NCBI RefSeq assembly: GCF_014898815.1
Contig: NW_026515406.1
Coordinates: forward strand, 2,215,549-2,279,548
Length of the DNA stretch: 64,000 bases
Source of the DNA: Panonychus citri
Taxonomy: Eukaryota > Arthropoda > Arachnida > Trombidiformes > Tetranychidae
Reading direction: 5' to 3'
Both the position numbers and the translations under genes were made by a program. The notes under the pieces are model-generated. The model was given only the letters and a program-made list of their open reading frames with translations, made no database searches and had not been told where the DNA came from. Below are positions 31,601-43,828 of this stretch, piece after piece. Each line of letters starts with the position of its first letter. The stretch's first letter is position 1.

Positions 31601-34600
31601 TCTTGGGTGACGTTCTGTTTCCCTTGTTAATTAATTACTAAATCACGATTTACCTTTCAAATGAGTTAACAATTAAATCTCAATTTTGACAAATGATCCC
31701 AATTGATTAGCTATTACAATGAATCGATAATAAAACAATCAGTTGATTTTCATTTGTTTTTGGTTAACTTGTTATTCAATGATTAACATTTAGTGCCTTT
31801 GATATTATTTTAATGGTCAATTTGTTGAATGAAAAGAAATGGAAGTTTCTTTTTTTCTGACCATTGGTCATCTAGATTATTGTTCTTGTTGTTATAATGG
31901 CCACTGTAATTAGTAGCATAGAGATATTGGCCATACGAATTGCTTTGGAAAATTTGTTCTAATTTCGAGTCAATTATTACCAATGATTAGGTCTAGAAAT
32001 GGCCTGCAGAGTTTACGAGTCGTGGTCAAGTAGATGGACGTTGGTCAGTTGTTAATGAAGAGATTCATTGAAAAAGGTAGAGATGGTCAAGAGGTCATAA
32101 AAATTATTACAATTCATTTAATCATTAGCATCATCATCATCTGATCTCAAACAGTGATAGACAAAGTGACCAAGGCCAAGGTCATTGACGATGACCACAG
32201 GTAGTTGAATACATATATAAAACTGACCAGTTAGAGGTAAAAGAAAGAGAAAAAGACAGAGACGAAACTTTCTCTTTCTAAATATGAAAGATGATAATTT
32301 GTTTCAGCAAGGAAATATGATGAATTACCAATGACCAGTGGTCAGTATTAAAAAAAATTCTACAATTTTTCCCTCTTTCTCTTTCTTTCTTTCTCTCTCT
32401 CTCTCTCTCTCTCACTCCAAACTAAATCATAATTCACTTTTCTTTCAGTTGTGTTGAACTGACCACAAGAAGGAGGTCAAGTTTATCTTAATTCATCTTC
32501 ACTTTCATCTTTTCTCTTCCGTTTTCTTTCATCATCATCAATCCTTTTCTTACCCTTTCTCTCATCCTTATCTTTCTAATGGTCAAATGTCCATTTACTT
32601 TTCTTCTCTTCCTCATTACTGACCATTTACATCGTATCCACTTTCCTCCACCCACCGCCCACCACAACAACAACAACAACCTTTTTAAAAGCTAATTTGA
32701 AAACCTTCAAAAAGGTAAAAGATGATAAATGATAATATTATGATAACTTTACAATCCTTTAATATTTTTTTTCTCGTTGGTCATCATCACTGACCAACAG
32801 TAGCCCAACAATTGACCATTGACCATTCAAAATTAATATCTAATATGCTCAAGTCCATTCATTTTGGAGATGAAATTTTTGTTTTCTTATTATGATTAAA
32901 TTCAATCACAATGGACAACAACAATAGAGAGAGATGGTCAACAATTGAATTAAGGTCAATTGTTTGTCGGTCAACCTTTTTATTATCATCTTAATGTTAT
33001 TGATCTGACACCTTGACCCTTTGCCCACTGGCCGACAACATTTTCCCTTTTTCTATTGAAAAATCATTTCTACTCTCTAATTCAAATAGGATTAGTTGAT
33101 TAACGAGATGATTATGATTAACTTATTATTGTTATCATTAAATCTGATTATTATCAACATGTTGTCACAACAATGATTATACTTATCAATTTGATTATTA
33201 ACCATAACTAATAATATCAATTCAATTGGTCAACTTATTATTATTATTATTATATCAATGGAACAATTTAAATTTGAAAACTTTAATTGTCTCCAAATTA
33301 ATCACATGTTAAATTGACCCTTTACTTTTTTTGTATAAGTAAATATATTCATATTTTCATACTGTCCACTACATTAGTGTCCACTGTGTGTTTATAAGCT
33401 AATGATGATTATTAGAGTGACTGACCATTGGGAATATAATGATAATAGAAATGGTCAAGCTAATGGTCATCGGTAAGAAAATGTTTTCTCGTCTTCAACG
33501 AAAACAATTATTACTTAATCAAGTTGATCAGTTGGTCAATAGTAAGCAAAAAAATATGATTAATTACTTGACCATTCAAATAGTTATTATGATGACCTTT
33601 ACCCTTGAAAGACACAGGTAACATTGTAATTGTTTTTTTTTCTTGTGGCCTTTACACTGACCACAACAATTGAATAACAATTTACCTGGAAATTGATGTT
33701 TATCAATCAAAGGAAAATGTGGTAAACTGTTAAAAACTGATTCTAATCATTTGATAACAATAAAAAACGTTTTATTTTCCAGGTAAATTGTTAACTTTTT
33801 ATCTGATTGTTAAACTTGATCACTTTATTATTTAATTGTGATTAACTCTCGTCTTAATCATCCTCACACAATTGTAACTATTATTATCCTTAGATCCTTA
33901 TCTTTTCATATACTTTGATTGTTACCTGGATATAAATCAATGATTGGTGATCACTTTTCATATTATTACGGTGATTATGATTAACTTTATATTGGAGAGA
34001 TTTAGAAACTGGATTAAGGTGTTTGGTGATTAACTGTAATCAACTTTTGTGTTCACAGATTAACATGATCATTAACACGACTCATTCATTAACAAGAAAG
34101 TGTAAATTGTTATTAAAGTTAATTAAAAGTTTAGGTTAACACTTTTAACTATCATTTAGTTTTACATTTAATTGTATCTTTGTTCATACATTTTATTGTT
34201 AGAAAAAGGTATCAACAGGTAACAGAGAAAGAGAGAGAGAGAGAAAGAGAGAGAATTAGAATGACCATGAGACTGACCAGTAGATGAGGAAGACAAGAAA
34301 GATGAAAGGTTAACAAAGTATCAACATGATTGATGAAGGTCAAGGTAAATGAGGAAAAGAAAAGGGTTAAAGGTGATTGAGATGAAGAGAAATTTTCTGA
34401 AAAATAACTCGAAAGGCGCTACTGTCTATGGTCAGTCTTATGTCCATTTCGATAGTCATTCTGATCTTTCCTCTTCCTCATCGTCGTCGTCGTCATTATC
34501 TATTATTATTATAACCTCATTTTTGGCCTAATTTTGGTCAATTTTTCTTTCATCAAGGTATCAATTATTATCAACGATAATTTTTACATATTTTTTCACC

Positions 34601-37600
34601 TTAATGTCCAGTTTATAAATGGCCATTAGGTATCTTCAGTATGATTATATAAATTTTAAGAAAAAATTGACCGTTGTATTGCCAATTGAAAATTGTTATA
34701 ATCAATATCTTGACCATTAGTTTATTAACTGACCCTTGTTAATTTTGTTAACACTCTTGTAAATGGCTGATAATTTTTCCTTTGGTCAAGATTAAGATTA
34801 ACTATCCCAATGGTCACTAATACACTTGATGATGATGATGAAGATGAAGATGATAATTAAACATTTAGTTACAGTTTAGTTTAGTTTAGTTTAGTTTATA
34901 AGGTTTTAATTAAAACTGAAATATAATTACAACAGTTTAGAAGGTGAAAACTTCTAGATAATCTTGTCATGATTATCTCTCGGAGTCGCCTTCTGGCTCT
35001 TTTGAATTATAATCCAATTGAATTAATATTATTTTCTTTGATTTGATTATACATTGTTATTATTTTATCAAATATTATTGTTATTAATTTAATTTTTGAT
35101 GATGATTCCACCATTTTGATTGATTTGATTTGTTTTCCTTAATTGCGTCGCCATTTGACTTGGTATTTAATTGATTTGAGATCTTTGCCATTAGATAGAA
35201 TTGACTTTTCCTTGATGGTTCGTCCTTTTATGACCTTTGTTGAGTTCACCATAATTCACAATTTAAATTTAACTCGATGTGTTGATTACATGATGTTCAT
35301 AATTTACTTAGTTTTATTTGGTTAATATTTTTTGTTTTAATTTACTGATTTGAATTCATTTTCCTATTATTAATATTAATAATAATAGTAATTGTTGCTT
35401 TTCAGAATTAAATCAATTCTTAATTTTTTACTTACCTTTTACCTTTGTGACTTTCAGTTAACTAATTAACACTTTGTTTAAAAAACACACAATAAGTATG
35501 ATGTTCACTATTTAAAAGGTAATTAACACTTAATAGGAAATAGATTTGATGTCCACTTTAACAATTAAAAAACCACATTGATCTACATGCTTTCCATTGT
35601 CCAGCGCATGTTTGATGTTCACTCATCAAAACCTGTCAGGTTAGTTAATTGTTTCAATTTCAACTGATGATCACTACTCATCTTCATGATGATCATCATA
35701 ATCAACTTTTAAATTGTTAACAAACTGATAATCAGGAAGAGCAAAGTGATTAGATGATTTGAGAGACAAAAATTTGAAAAGATTTTCTTTTCGTTGTTTA
35801 TCTTGTCCAGTAGCTGGTCAGTGAGTTTAGATAAGATGAGGATGAAGATGAAGATGAAGATGACCACTAGGACTACGAGAGCGATTACTAAGAAGTTACC
35901 TTTTGAATGACCATCGTATTAGTTAATTGGTCCTTTCCATCGGGTTATCATGATTAGTTAGAGATCGTTAAAATCGTTAACAATTATCTTAAGGGAAAAC
36001 ATGGTTAATCCATTAAGGAAATAAATTGTTCCTTTAATCATCAAACAACTAAATTGATCAACATTAATCAATTTCGTAAAATTGACCAATAGCAAATCAA
36101 TACTTGACCAGGTCAAAAGTCAAAGTGAAATAATTTTCAAGGTCAAGATCAATTAAACCAAACAACAATTAAAATTACATCACAAAGCAAAAGAAATCAA
36201 TTTATTGTTTCTCAATTTAAATAGCTCAATTACCTACCTGTTGGCTTAATTGTTACTCAATGTCTATTAATAGATGAGATTGAAAAGACTGACCATTAGG
36301 AAAAAGTCCCGCGAACTCAACTTACTGACCACAGGAAAGCTCAAAATATGATAAATTGTCCACTGACTTTGGTAACCTTTAACCCTCACAAACACATACA
36401 GGTAAACATAATTGTTTTTTTTACCTTTACTCGGCAAACACAATCATCGGTACACAATCAGGTAACAATTTAACAACAATCAACGTTTATCAATCAAAAA
36501 CTGTGAAAAAAAACTGTGTGAGCAACTCAATCAATACAATCAAATGGTAACAAGTTAATTTAAGTCTCAATCATTACATAGGATTTTCTTGTTGTTAATC
36601 TTTACCTTCATCAATAACTAGAGCATCTCCTCATCTTCATCTTCATCTTCATCTTAATCATCATCAATGTAACATTTTAATTCACTATTTTTCAACTGAT
36701 AACTTTTACCTTTGGTTTGTTATCCTTTTAATATCATTGTAGTTTAAGGAACCGTGAAAAAAATCCTATGGAAAAAAATACTTCGAACTCAATCAACTGT
36801 ACTTAATTATTATCCAATCTCAGTTTGTATTAAAAATTCTGATAGTTGATTGCTTAAAGATTGTAATCAAGGTCTCTCATCATCAAATCTAATTTTCTAG
36901 ATCATTTTTTACTCCGTGTAGCAATTAGTAAATTGTGTATCCGGAAACTTTGATTCGCGAATTTGCAAAATGTTATCAATACAATTTTCCATCATTGAAT
37001 CAATTGCATCTCTATGAGATATTATGTAGATAATATGTAATTAGTTGATTAGTTGGATTTGGCTGAAGAATCTTTTGTTATCCAAGTTAATCATGACAAA
37101 GAGAAAAAGGAAATTTCCTAAATGACCTTAGGCTATTATTAGAAATGAAGGTAAAGCCTGGAAGCCGTAATGTGGTTTACTGGGTAACCTTTCAAACTTA
37201 TTGACAGTTTCATGGGTTTATTAACCTTCTAGGAAGGAGGAAGATGAAAATGATGCTCATCATCATCATCTTCATGATGAGTTGATGATCAAGATGAAGA
37301 TGATGAAGATGATGATGATAAGTAGCATGGATACTTTGATGATGATCCGTCAGCGGCAAATCAAATTGGTAAACTGTTATTCGTATTCTTGATTAGTTTT
37401 CATCTTTTAACCTCCATCACCTTTACAATTGCTTTTCTTAGGTAAATTTATTCAATCAAATTGACCTCAATTAACCTTTCCAAACAATTAAATTATTTTC
37501 CGATCATTAAATTATCAATGATACCGTTTTTCATGATCATCTTATTCCCGTTCATTTTTTACCTTTCCGACATCAACTTGAAATCTTCTTGTAACTTTTA

Positions 37601-38232
37601 CTTGACCATTTACTTGGAGATCAACTGACCACCAATGAAGTAAACGAGTTGAGGTCAGTTTTTTTTTTCAAACTGAAAAAAAACAAGAAAAATTGTTAGA
37701 TTATTATTACACATTGATCGTTTACGTGATTAACTTAATCATTGTAATCAACTGAATTGTTACAGTGGAAATTGATTATTTGAAAACTTCAATTATCTTG
37801 TTTGGAGTAAGTTATATGTGTGTAATTTTAAATTGTCACCGTCGCAATCAACTCATCACTAATAATCACCGATAATCAATTGTAACAATTTACTACTTGT
37901 GTTGGAAATTTGGGAAAGTGTTAATCATTACAAAGTAAATTAGGTTGGTCTCATCACGATTAAACCAGTTGAACACAATTAACCATCACTTTTAATGATA
38001 ATCCTTTCCTAATATTTGTAACAATTACAATTGATTTAGTGTTGATCACAATTAACCTTGTCAAAGGAGATAGAGAGTTTGATTTAATAATTATAACAAT
38101 AATCAGCACAATCAAGTTAACTATTTATTTTGAATGAAAATAAAAATTGACCGACAATTAATCAACAATCAAATCAATCGTTTACCATAAATATCCTTTA
38201 ATTACATTAATTAATTTGTTTACATTGGTTGA
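28611..38232. other. Gene desert rich in GGTCA/TGACC words
   Basis: No convincing coding sequence was found over about 9.6 kb on either strand. The region is AT-rich with many TTAATTG/CAATTAA words and microsatellites: (CT)n near 32385, GA near 34217, (TTTAG)5 near 34875, GAT/ATC tracts near 37260. GGTCA and its complement occur far more often than the base composition leads one to expect, and TGTCCA/TGGACA is also frequent. One full TCAAGGTCA lies at 36137-36145. It may be cis-regulatory sequence of the flanking bHLH gene, or an old repeat family. Confidence 0.5.
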
Positions 38233-38568
38233 TTATATTTTGTCGGGAATCAGTGAATCAAATTTTTCATTTAGTCTTTTTAATTGTTCCATTAATTGTT
38301 TCTCCTGTTGATTAGTTAAATCTTGTCTTATACAACAATCACAGTGACGATTATTTTTACAATAAACTAATTGTTCCGGTAATTGTGATACACTTTTCAT
38401 GACGAAAAAAGTTTTTGTATTACATTGAGTTCGGTAACACTCCTCATGGTAATTAACTTGATCATCGATTCGTTGGTTAATTGTTTCCATTGATTTTACC
38501 ATGTAAACACTTAACGACACAATCAAGCTAATTGTTAACAGTTTGGTTAAATTAACATTTAGTAACAT
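38233..38568 (-). CDS. Small secreted or membrane-anchored cysteine-containing protein
   Basis: Starting at the first ATG (38568) the product has 111 residues; the upstream GTG extension is unlikely to be used. A hydrophobic segment at residues 8-25 would serve as signal peptide or anchor. The mature part has six cysteines: C-x4-C, then after about 25 residues C-x5-C-x-C-C, and ends in a charged Gln/Lys/Glu-rich helix that may form a coiled coil. It is intronless as read. I do not recognise the family. Isolation in a gene-poor stretch lowers certainty, but hydrophobic leader, cysteine pattern and uninterrupted length argue for a real gene. Confidence 0.55.
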   Translation of the reverse strand: MLLNVNLTKLLTISLIVSLSVYMVKSMETINQRIDDQVNYHEECYRTQCNTKTFFVMKSVSQLPEQLVYCKNNRHCDCCIRQDLTNQQEKQLMEQLKRLNEKFDSLIPDKI

Positions 38569-39372
38569 TATTATTTTCACCAAAATGAAAGCAAATCAAT
38601 TCACAAAGTTAAACTAAATTAAATCAAACTCATTGGATGGTAACAATCAAATGATGATTTCTGATCATTTATTAACTATATTTAAACATAGTTAGTGAGT
38701 TGTTGTTGTTAATTGTGATGACGATGATTAACCTTGATCATCATCATTAACCTTAACAATTTTTGAAACAAAACAAAAATTAAATATATATAACAATTAA
38801 GAAAACTAAATCCAATTTCCAATCAATCAATTTGCATGTTTCCCCATCAAAATGAGTTTGATAGATGAGTTTAATTGCTGATTAATTAGTTAATCATCTT
38901 CATCATTATTATAAGAGAAAATGTATATTCTAGTTAATCAATTATTATTAGAATAATTTACTTAATTTCTATGAGAATTATAATTTTCTACCCAAGGAAA
39001 GTTTAGCAAAAACTTTGTCGTTGTTGATTAATTTATCGGGAAGGTTAATTACAATTGAAGGTATTTAAGATTTAATAGTTTACATTGATGTTTTCTTAGT
39101 TAATATTGTTTGTTTAATTGCCTCAAGTGTAGTATGATGATGATGATGATGATTAATTCAAAATTATTTTCATCAAGGTTTAATTTAGTTAAACGAGGAA
39201 GCTTGAAAACGGCTTACCTAAACCTTGATTGTTAATTGTAATTAAACCTTGATAAACCCTTTGAGAACTAATTGTAATACAAAAAAAAATTAAATGATTG
39301 CTTTTTACATGAGCAAAGTTTAATTGTTGATTATCACAATTAGATACAATTGGGAGAGAGAGAGAAACTAAA
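38569..39372. other. Intergenic spacer
   Basis: AT-rich; no recognisable feature apart from short ATG/GAT repeats near 39134. Confidence 0.5.
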
Positions 39373-40850
39373 TCAATGTTTCTTCGTTGTCTCCTTGTAG
39401 ACTCGATATTTAGTTCGTAAATCTTTGTCTCGAGAATCTCCCGTTTCCAATGCTGATTTCAATTTGGAAACGTGCTTGAAATGTCGGCGTTTCTTGGTGA
39501 GAGCCTGAAAATGGAAGAGAAAGTGATTAGTTTAATTGTTGGATTAACAATCAAATGTTTAGAATTGTAACTAAATTGTTAACTTACTGTTGACATGACG
39601 ACTTTCTTTTCTTTCCAAGATGATGTGTGAGTTTTGATTCGATCAACATTGTAAAAGGAATTACTGGTCAATCGTCCATCGTTATCGGCGAAAAAGAATC
39701 GCTCATATTTCAACAATGGATTGGAGACTTTACTTTTATTTGATTTAATTGATTTTAAATCAATTGGTTTTCTTTCACCACTAGATTCATAGATGGATTT
39801 CTTTTCGTCAATTGATTGGATTTCCTTTGATTTCTTTTTAGACTTTGATTTTTTTCCTTTGGAATCAGAATCAGAATCTTCTTTGCTGGAATCGACTTTT
39901 TCAATTGATTGTTTAGCTGATTCAAATTTTTTCTTCGATTTTTTGAAATTTTCATCATCGGTTTTAGTATCATGGGATTTGCTTCGTTTCTCTTTTATGG
40001 TACCAACTTCTGCGCTAATTTCTGGTATATCGGCTGCAGGTCGACCAAACATTGCGGTTAAACTGAAAGCTTGACCATCGTTTTGCTCATCATCGAAATC
40101 TTTTTTGAAAGTTTCACTAATTTCGTAAAATCTTTTCTTGCTGACCTCTGGTTTGTCCATTGGTTCATCTTCTTCCTCATTGGGTAATTGATAGGGTTCA
40201 AGTTTGTCAACTTTACGAATTTTAAATTTTTGTGATTCGGGTTTTGTTGGATCATAACGAGGAATAATGATTGATCTGGTCACTTGTTTCTCTTCAGGGT
40301 GTTTATATTTTCTCTTTAATGGTTTACCAAGTACTTCCTCGAGAATGTCCAAATCTTTTTCCTTCTCCTTGTTCAAATCATCTGAATCATCATCAGTTTT
40401 ACGATCTCTATTGCCACCACGTTTAGGAAAACTGGAATCTTCGTCATCTTCAACAAACTTGTCATCAATTTTGAACCTTGGATCATGAGCGAATCGAGAT
40501 TGAAGTTGAATTATTTTAGAATCTTTTGAGCTATTAAATCTTGATGAGGGAATATCCAATTTAAATGATTCGTTTTCATCGCCATCATCGTAATCATCGA
40601 ATAGCTTTTTACTTGCAAGAGATGGTTCAGGTTCGGGCTCAGGTTTTTTCTGCTTTTTTGAAACTGGATTATCAAAAATTATCTTTTTATTAACTAATTT
40701 TCCAGATAAGGCACTTTTGATCAATTCCTTTGAAGCTTTTTCCTGTTCAAACTTTGAATCAAGAGCTGCTAATCGTTTGGCATCCGATCCTCTTGCTGGA
40801 GTGGGAAACTTGTATTTATTGAGAACAGGATCATTATCATAATCCTCCAT
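39373..40850 (-). CDS. NOL8: NOL8-like nucleolar protein
   Basis: Exon 1 is 40850-39588 and exon 2 is 39504-39373, joined by GTAAGT/TTTTCAG in frame, giving 464 residues. An early block with RLAALDSKFEQEKASKELIKSAL resembles the NOL8 region with a repeated R-L-A-A-L-E motif. Middle blocks with LQSRFAHDPRFKIDDKF and RYDPTKPESQKF, a late block with RFFFADNDGRL, and the final SW-K basic tail with KKRRHFKH match the C-terminal half of vertebrate NOL8, which acts in nucleolar pre-rRNA processing. The N-terminal RRM of vertebrate NOL8 is absent and the protein is much shorter. Long acidic/Lys/Ser-rich linkers are typical. It starts only 103 bases after the stop of the NOPCHAP1-like gene on the same strand. 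Confidence 0.75.
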
Positions 40851-40953
40851 TATATAAGAAATTATTAACTATTTAGAGGGAAAAATTATATATTATAAAG
40901 TCAAATTAGAAGATAGATTTAGGTTGGTAAGAGATGTAATTATGTGGGTCCAA

Positions 40954-41513
40954 TCAATCAGTGTCAGAATCACTTTCAGAAGAGGAACTACTACTCGAAT
41001 CGGAGGAATTATGATCACGTTTATAGAATAGAACGTTTAATTCAACTTGTTGACTTGATTCTTCTTCGGAGGATGAAGTAGTTTCCTCTGAACCCGATGA
41101 AGATGATGTAGTTGTATGAGTCGAGGCTGAATGGAAAGATGAACCTGAGGGTATGATTGAAGATGAGGCAGTAGATGTTGATGCTGCTGATGAACCCGAA
41201 GAAGAGGTTGACCCTTGAGAAGATGAAGTACAATCTTCTAGGCCTTTGTTTGCTTCAGCTTTAACCTTGGCAAGAAAATTTTGAATAGCAGGTAAAAGTT
41301 CACACTCAACCTTAGTAGTGTTTAATTCACGTTTTTGTCGCTTTCGGGAAGACGAGGGTTTGTTAACAACCAATAAAGAATCAGACAAAGTATTAGACCC
41401 AAATGACAAAAGATCTCGAGATCTACGGCTCACTGTAACAAAAAAGAAGATACAAAGAAAATCATCAACAATTCATATCATAATCAATAGATGAATAAAA
41501 ATGTCTACTTACT
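40954..41513 (-). CDS. NOPCHAP1: NOPCHAP1-like (C12orf45 family) protein with start codon split by an intron
   Basis: Exon 2 (41432-40954) opens directly after a TTTTTTGTTACAG acceptor with TGAGC and has no early ATG in frame. The upstream donor at 41513 (A then GTAAGT) supplies an A, so splicing creates ATG-AGC. The product has about 159 residues. LLVVNKPSSSRKRQK, then ELLPAIQNFLAKVKAEANKGLE, then VELNVLFYKRDHNSSDSS match in order the conserved blocks of vertebrate NOPCHAP1, a chaperone linking NOP58 to the R2TP complex in box C/D snoRNP assembly. A Ser-rich linker and an acidic Ser/Asp tail surround them. The family call is by motif order and is moderately sure. Confidence 0.6.
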
Positions 41514-42399
41514 AATTAAACAGCAATTAAATTTGATACAAATTTCAAAAATAAACCATGTGGTGGTTCAATAGGTAACTTATGATGAAAAGAATACAAA
41601 TTCAATGACAATTACAAGATCTGGAGGAATAGAAAAGAACAGGAAAAATGTTTAACAATTTAATTTCTCGAAATAATCAACAAAACAGCAACAAAAATTG
41701 AGAACAATTTAATTTTGAAAATTTAATTTTCCAAAAACGTGTTTACAAAAATGAGACTTGAATCCAAATCTGAGGATCAGGATTCGAATCGAATGTTGAA
41801 CTTTTATTCCTCTAGATGGCGACACTGATTTTCGTAAATCAGCTGGAAAAGTTGATTAATTTTCTTAATTATCTTTGTTAACTATTTCGTTTTGATTAAA
41901 TTGTTGTGTTAATTTTTGTTTCTCTTTTATCGATTGATTCAAATTGTTACCATTAGTTTAAGAGGAATGGAGAATAAGTTTGAAGGAAAGTTGATTAGAT
42001 TGTATGTTCATTAGTTGGTTAACTTTTCCATCTAAATCTTAATCAAGTTAATTGTTTTTTTCTTCTTTTGTTTTCTTTTTTTTTAAGTGATCAATTAATT
42101 TATTTTTTTCTTTCTCTTTGTTGATTGACATTATCTTTTCTGTCATCATTCATCATCACCTTTATCATCACGTAAACATTAACTACGTCAGAATATAAAA
42201 TAGTTGACAAGAAAAGAGAGAGAGAGAGAAATGGGAGAGATTGAGAGAGTTAGTTAATCATTGGGGAAAAAAACTAACAATCAATTTTGATCAAAGGTCT
42301 TCAACCAACAAGTTGATCAATTACTATCTCAATTAAATTTCTAATTCATCTGTTTGATTGTTTAAAAAAAAAGAGAGAGAATTCAATCTAACTAATCCA
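41514..42399. promoter_or_regulatory. Divergent promoter region between NOPCHAP1-like and BBOX-like genes
   Basis: It contains GATTCGAATC at 41781-41790 and ATGGCGA at 41816-41822. The same two words recur in the same order in the ESF1/NAT10 promoter. A GA-rich run lies near 42218. No TATA box is evident near the NOPCHAP1-like start. Confidence 0.45.
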
Positions 42400-43620
42400 A
42401 TGGAATTTCAAAGTGATTCTATTTCAGTTTCTTCTTCAACTGGACTTGATGATTACAACGATTCCTTAATTAAGGTTAATTTCCTCGATGGATCAAGTGA
42501 AAATTTCCATGTTGCCTGGTTAAGAGACTCCTGCCGATGTTCACAGTGTGTTAGTTCATTGACCAAGGATAAGAAATTAAACCCAGCAGATATCGATTTG
42601 AAACAATTAAAGCCAACAGAAATTACCAATGATGGTGTTACCTTGAAAATCAATTGGATTGATGATTTATCCTCTTCTAATTATCACCAATCATGTTACA
42701 ATTTATCTTGGCTACAACTATTTAAAGGAAAATTTGACGGTTTATCTGATTATCCTGCCGATGGTATTTATGGACCTGAGAAGATAATTCATACAATTGC
42801 ATGGAATGTTGAAACAATTAAGCCAATTTGTGAGGTTCGATTCTCTTATGATCAATTGATGACAGATGAATCAACTCTCATGAATGTACTTAAAGGTTTA
42901 CTCACCTATGGAATTGTTTTCATTTGTGATGCACCAACTGAAAAGGAGACAATATTAACAATTGCCCGGAGAATAGCCTATGAACGGACAACAGGCTATG
43001 GGTCAACATTTGATGTTGTCGCTAATCCAGATCCAAATGCTCATTTCAGTTATTCATCGGCTCCACTTGAATTACACACTGACCTTTGTTATCGTGAACG
43101 TGTACCAGGAATTCAATTACTTCATTGTATTCAATCAGCAGTCGAAGGTGGTGATTCCGTTTTCGCTGATGGACTTTATTGTGGTCAACAATTACAACTA
43201 AATGAACCTCATCTATTTGATATTCTAACCAAACCAGTAATATTTTCTTTCTATGATTCTCAACGGAGCATTTGGTTTCGTCAAAAGTGGCCTATCATTG
43301 TTACCGATGAAACAAATACTAAAACAATTAAGGAAGTTAATTTAAGCTATTTTTCCATGAGAGCTCCTTTATTACCTGCTAATCAGATGGATACTTTTTT
43401 CACTGCATTTCGTAAACTCTTTAATTATACAAGATCATCATGCAATAGATTAACACTTAAATTGCGAGAAGGTGAAGTGGCCATTTTCAATAATCGAAGG
43501 GTTTTCCATGGACGAGAAGGTTATCCACAGAATGAGCAACGATTCTTACAAGGATGTTACATGGATCTTGATGAAATTCAAGGTTTATACGAGAAATTAT
43601 CAACCAAATCTAATCATTAA
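42400..43620 (+). CDS. BBOX1: Gamma-butyrobetaine dioxygenase-like 2-oxoglutarate/Fe(II) oxygenase
   Basis: ATG 42400 was chosen; the preceding frame has only a TTG. The single-exon product has 406 residues, close to animal BBOX (about 390). The N-terminal zinc-binding domain shows WLRDSCRCSQCV. The catalytic part shows HTDLCYRERVPGIQLLHC, with the H-x-D iron ligands, and later FNNRRVFHGREGY, with the distal His and the 2-oxoglutarate Arg. BBOX makes carnitine from gamma-butyrobetaine; the related trimethyllysine dioxygenase has the same fold, and separating them needs a tree. The gene converges on ESF1 with 208 bases between stops; AATAAA lies at 43814. Confidence 0.85.
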   Translation: MEFQSDSISVSSSTGLDDYNDSLIKVNFLDGSSENFHVAWLRDSCRCSQCVSSLTKDKKLNPADIDLKQLKPTEITNDGVTLKINWIDDLSSSNYHQSCYNLSWLQLFKGKFDGLSDYPADGIYGPEKIIHTIAWNVETIKPICEVRFSYDQLMTDESTLMNVLKGLLTYGIVFICDAPTEKETILTIARRIAYERTTGYGSTFDVVANPDPNAHFSYSSAPLELHTDLCYRERVPGIQLLHCIQSAVEGGDSVFADGLYCGQQLQLNEPHLFDILTKPVIFSFYDSQRSIWFRQKWPIIVTDETNTKTIKEVNLSYFSMRAPLLPANQMDTFFTAFRKLFNYTRSSCNRLTLKLREGEVAIFNNRRVFHGREGYPQNEQRFLQGCYMDLDEIQGLYEKLSTKSNH

Positions 43621-43828
43621 CTGTGATTAAATTAATTTAACAAAAAAAGAAAGTTACATTTATATAAAATGAAGTAAAGAACAATCAATTTTGTTGTTTT
43701 ACTTTTGGTTCTGAGAGCAAAAAAAACAACTTCATTTGTTTACAATTTTCCAATAGAGAAAAAATTTCCTTCCTGATAATTTAATTGATTCAGTTATCGA
43801 TTTTGTGATGATTAATAAAATATATTTT

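Noticed and set aside
41771..41795. GATTCGAATC as a tRNA B-box (also at 45910)
   Set aside because: The palindrome fits a B-box, but no A-box, cloverleaf or acceptor stem surrounds either site.
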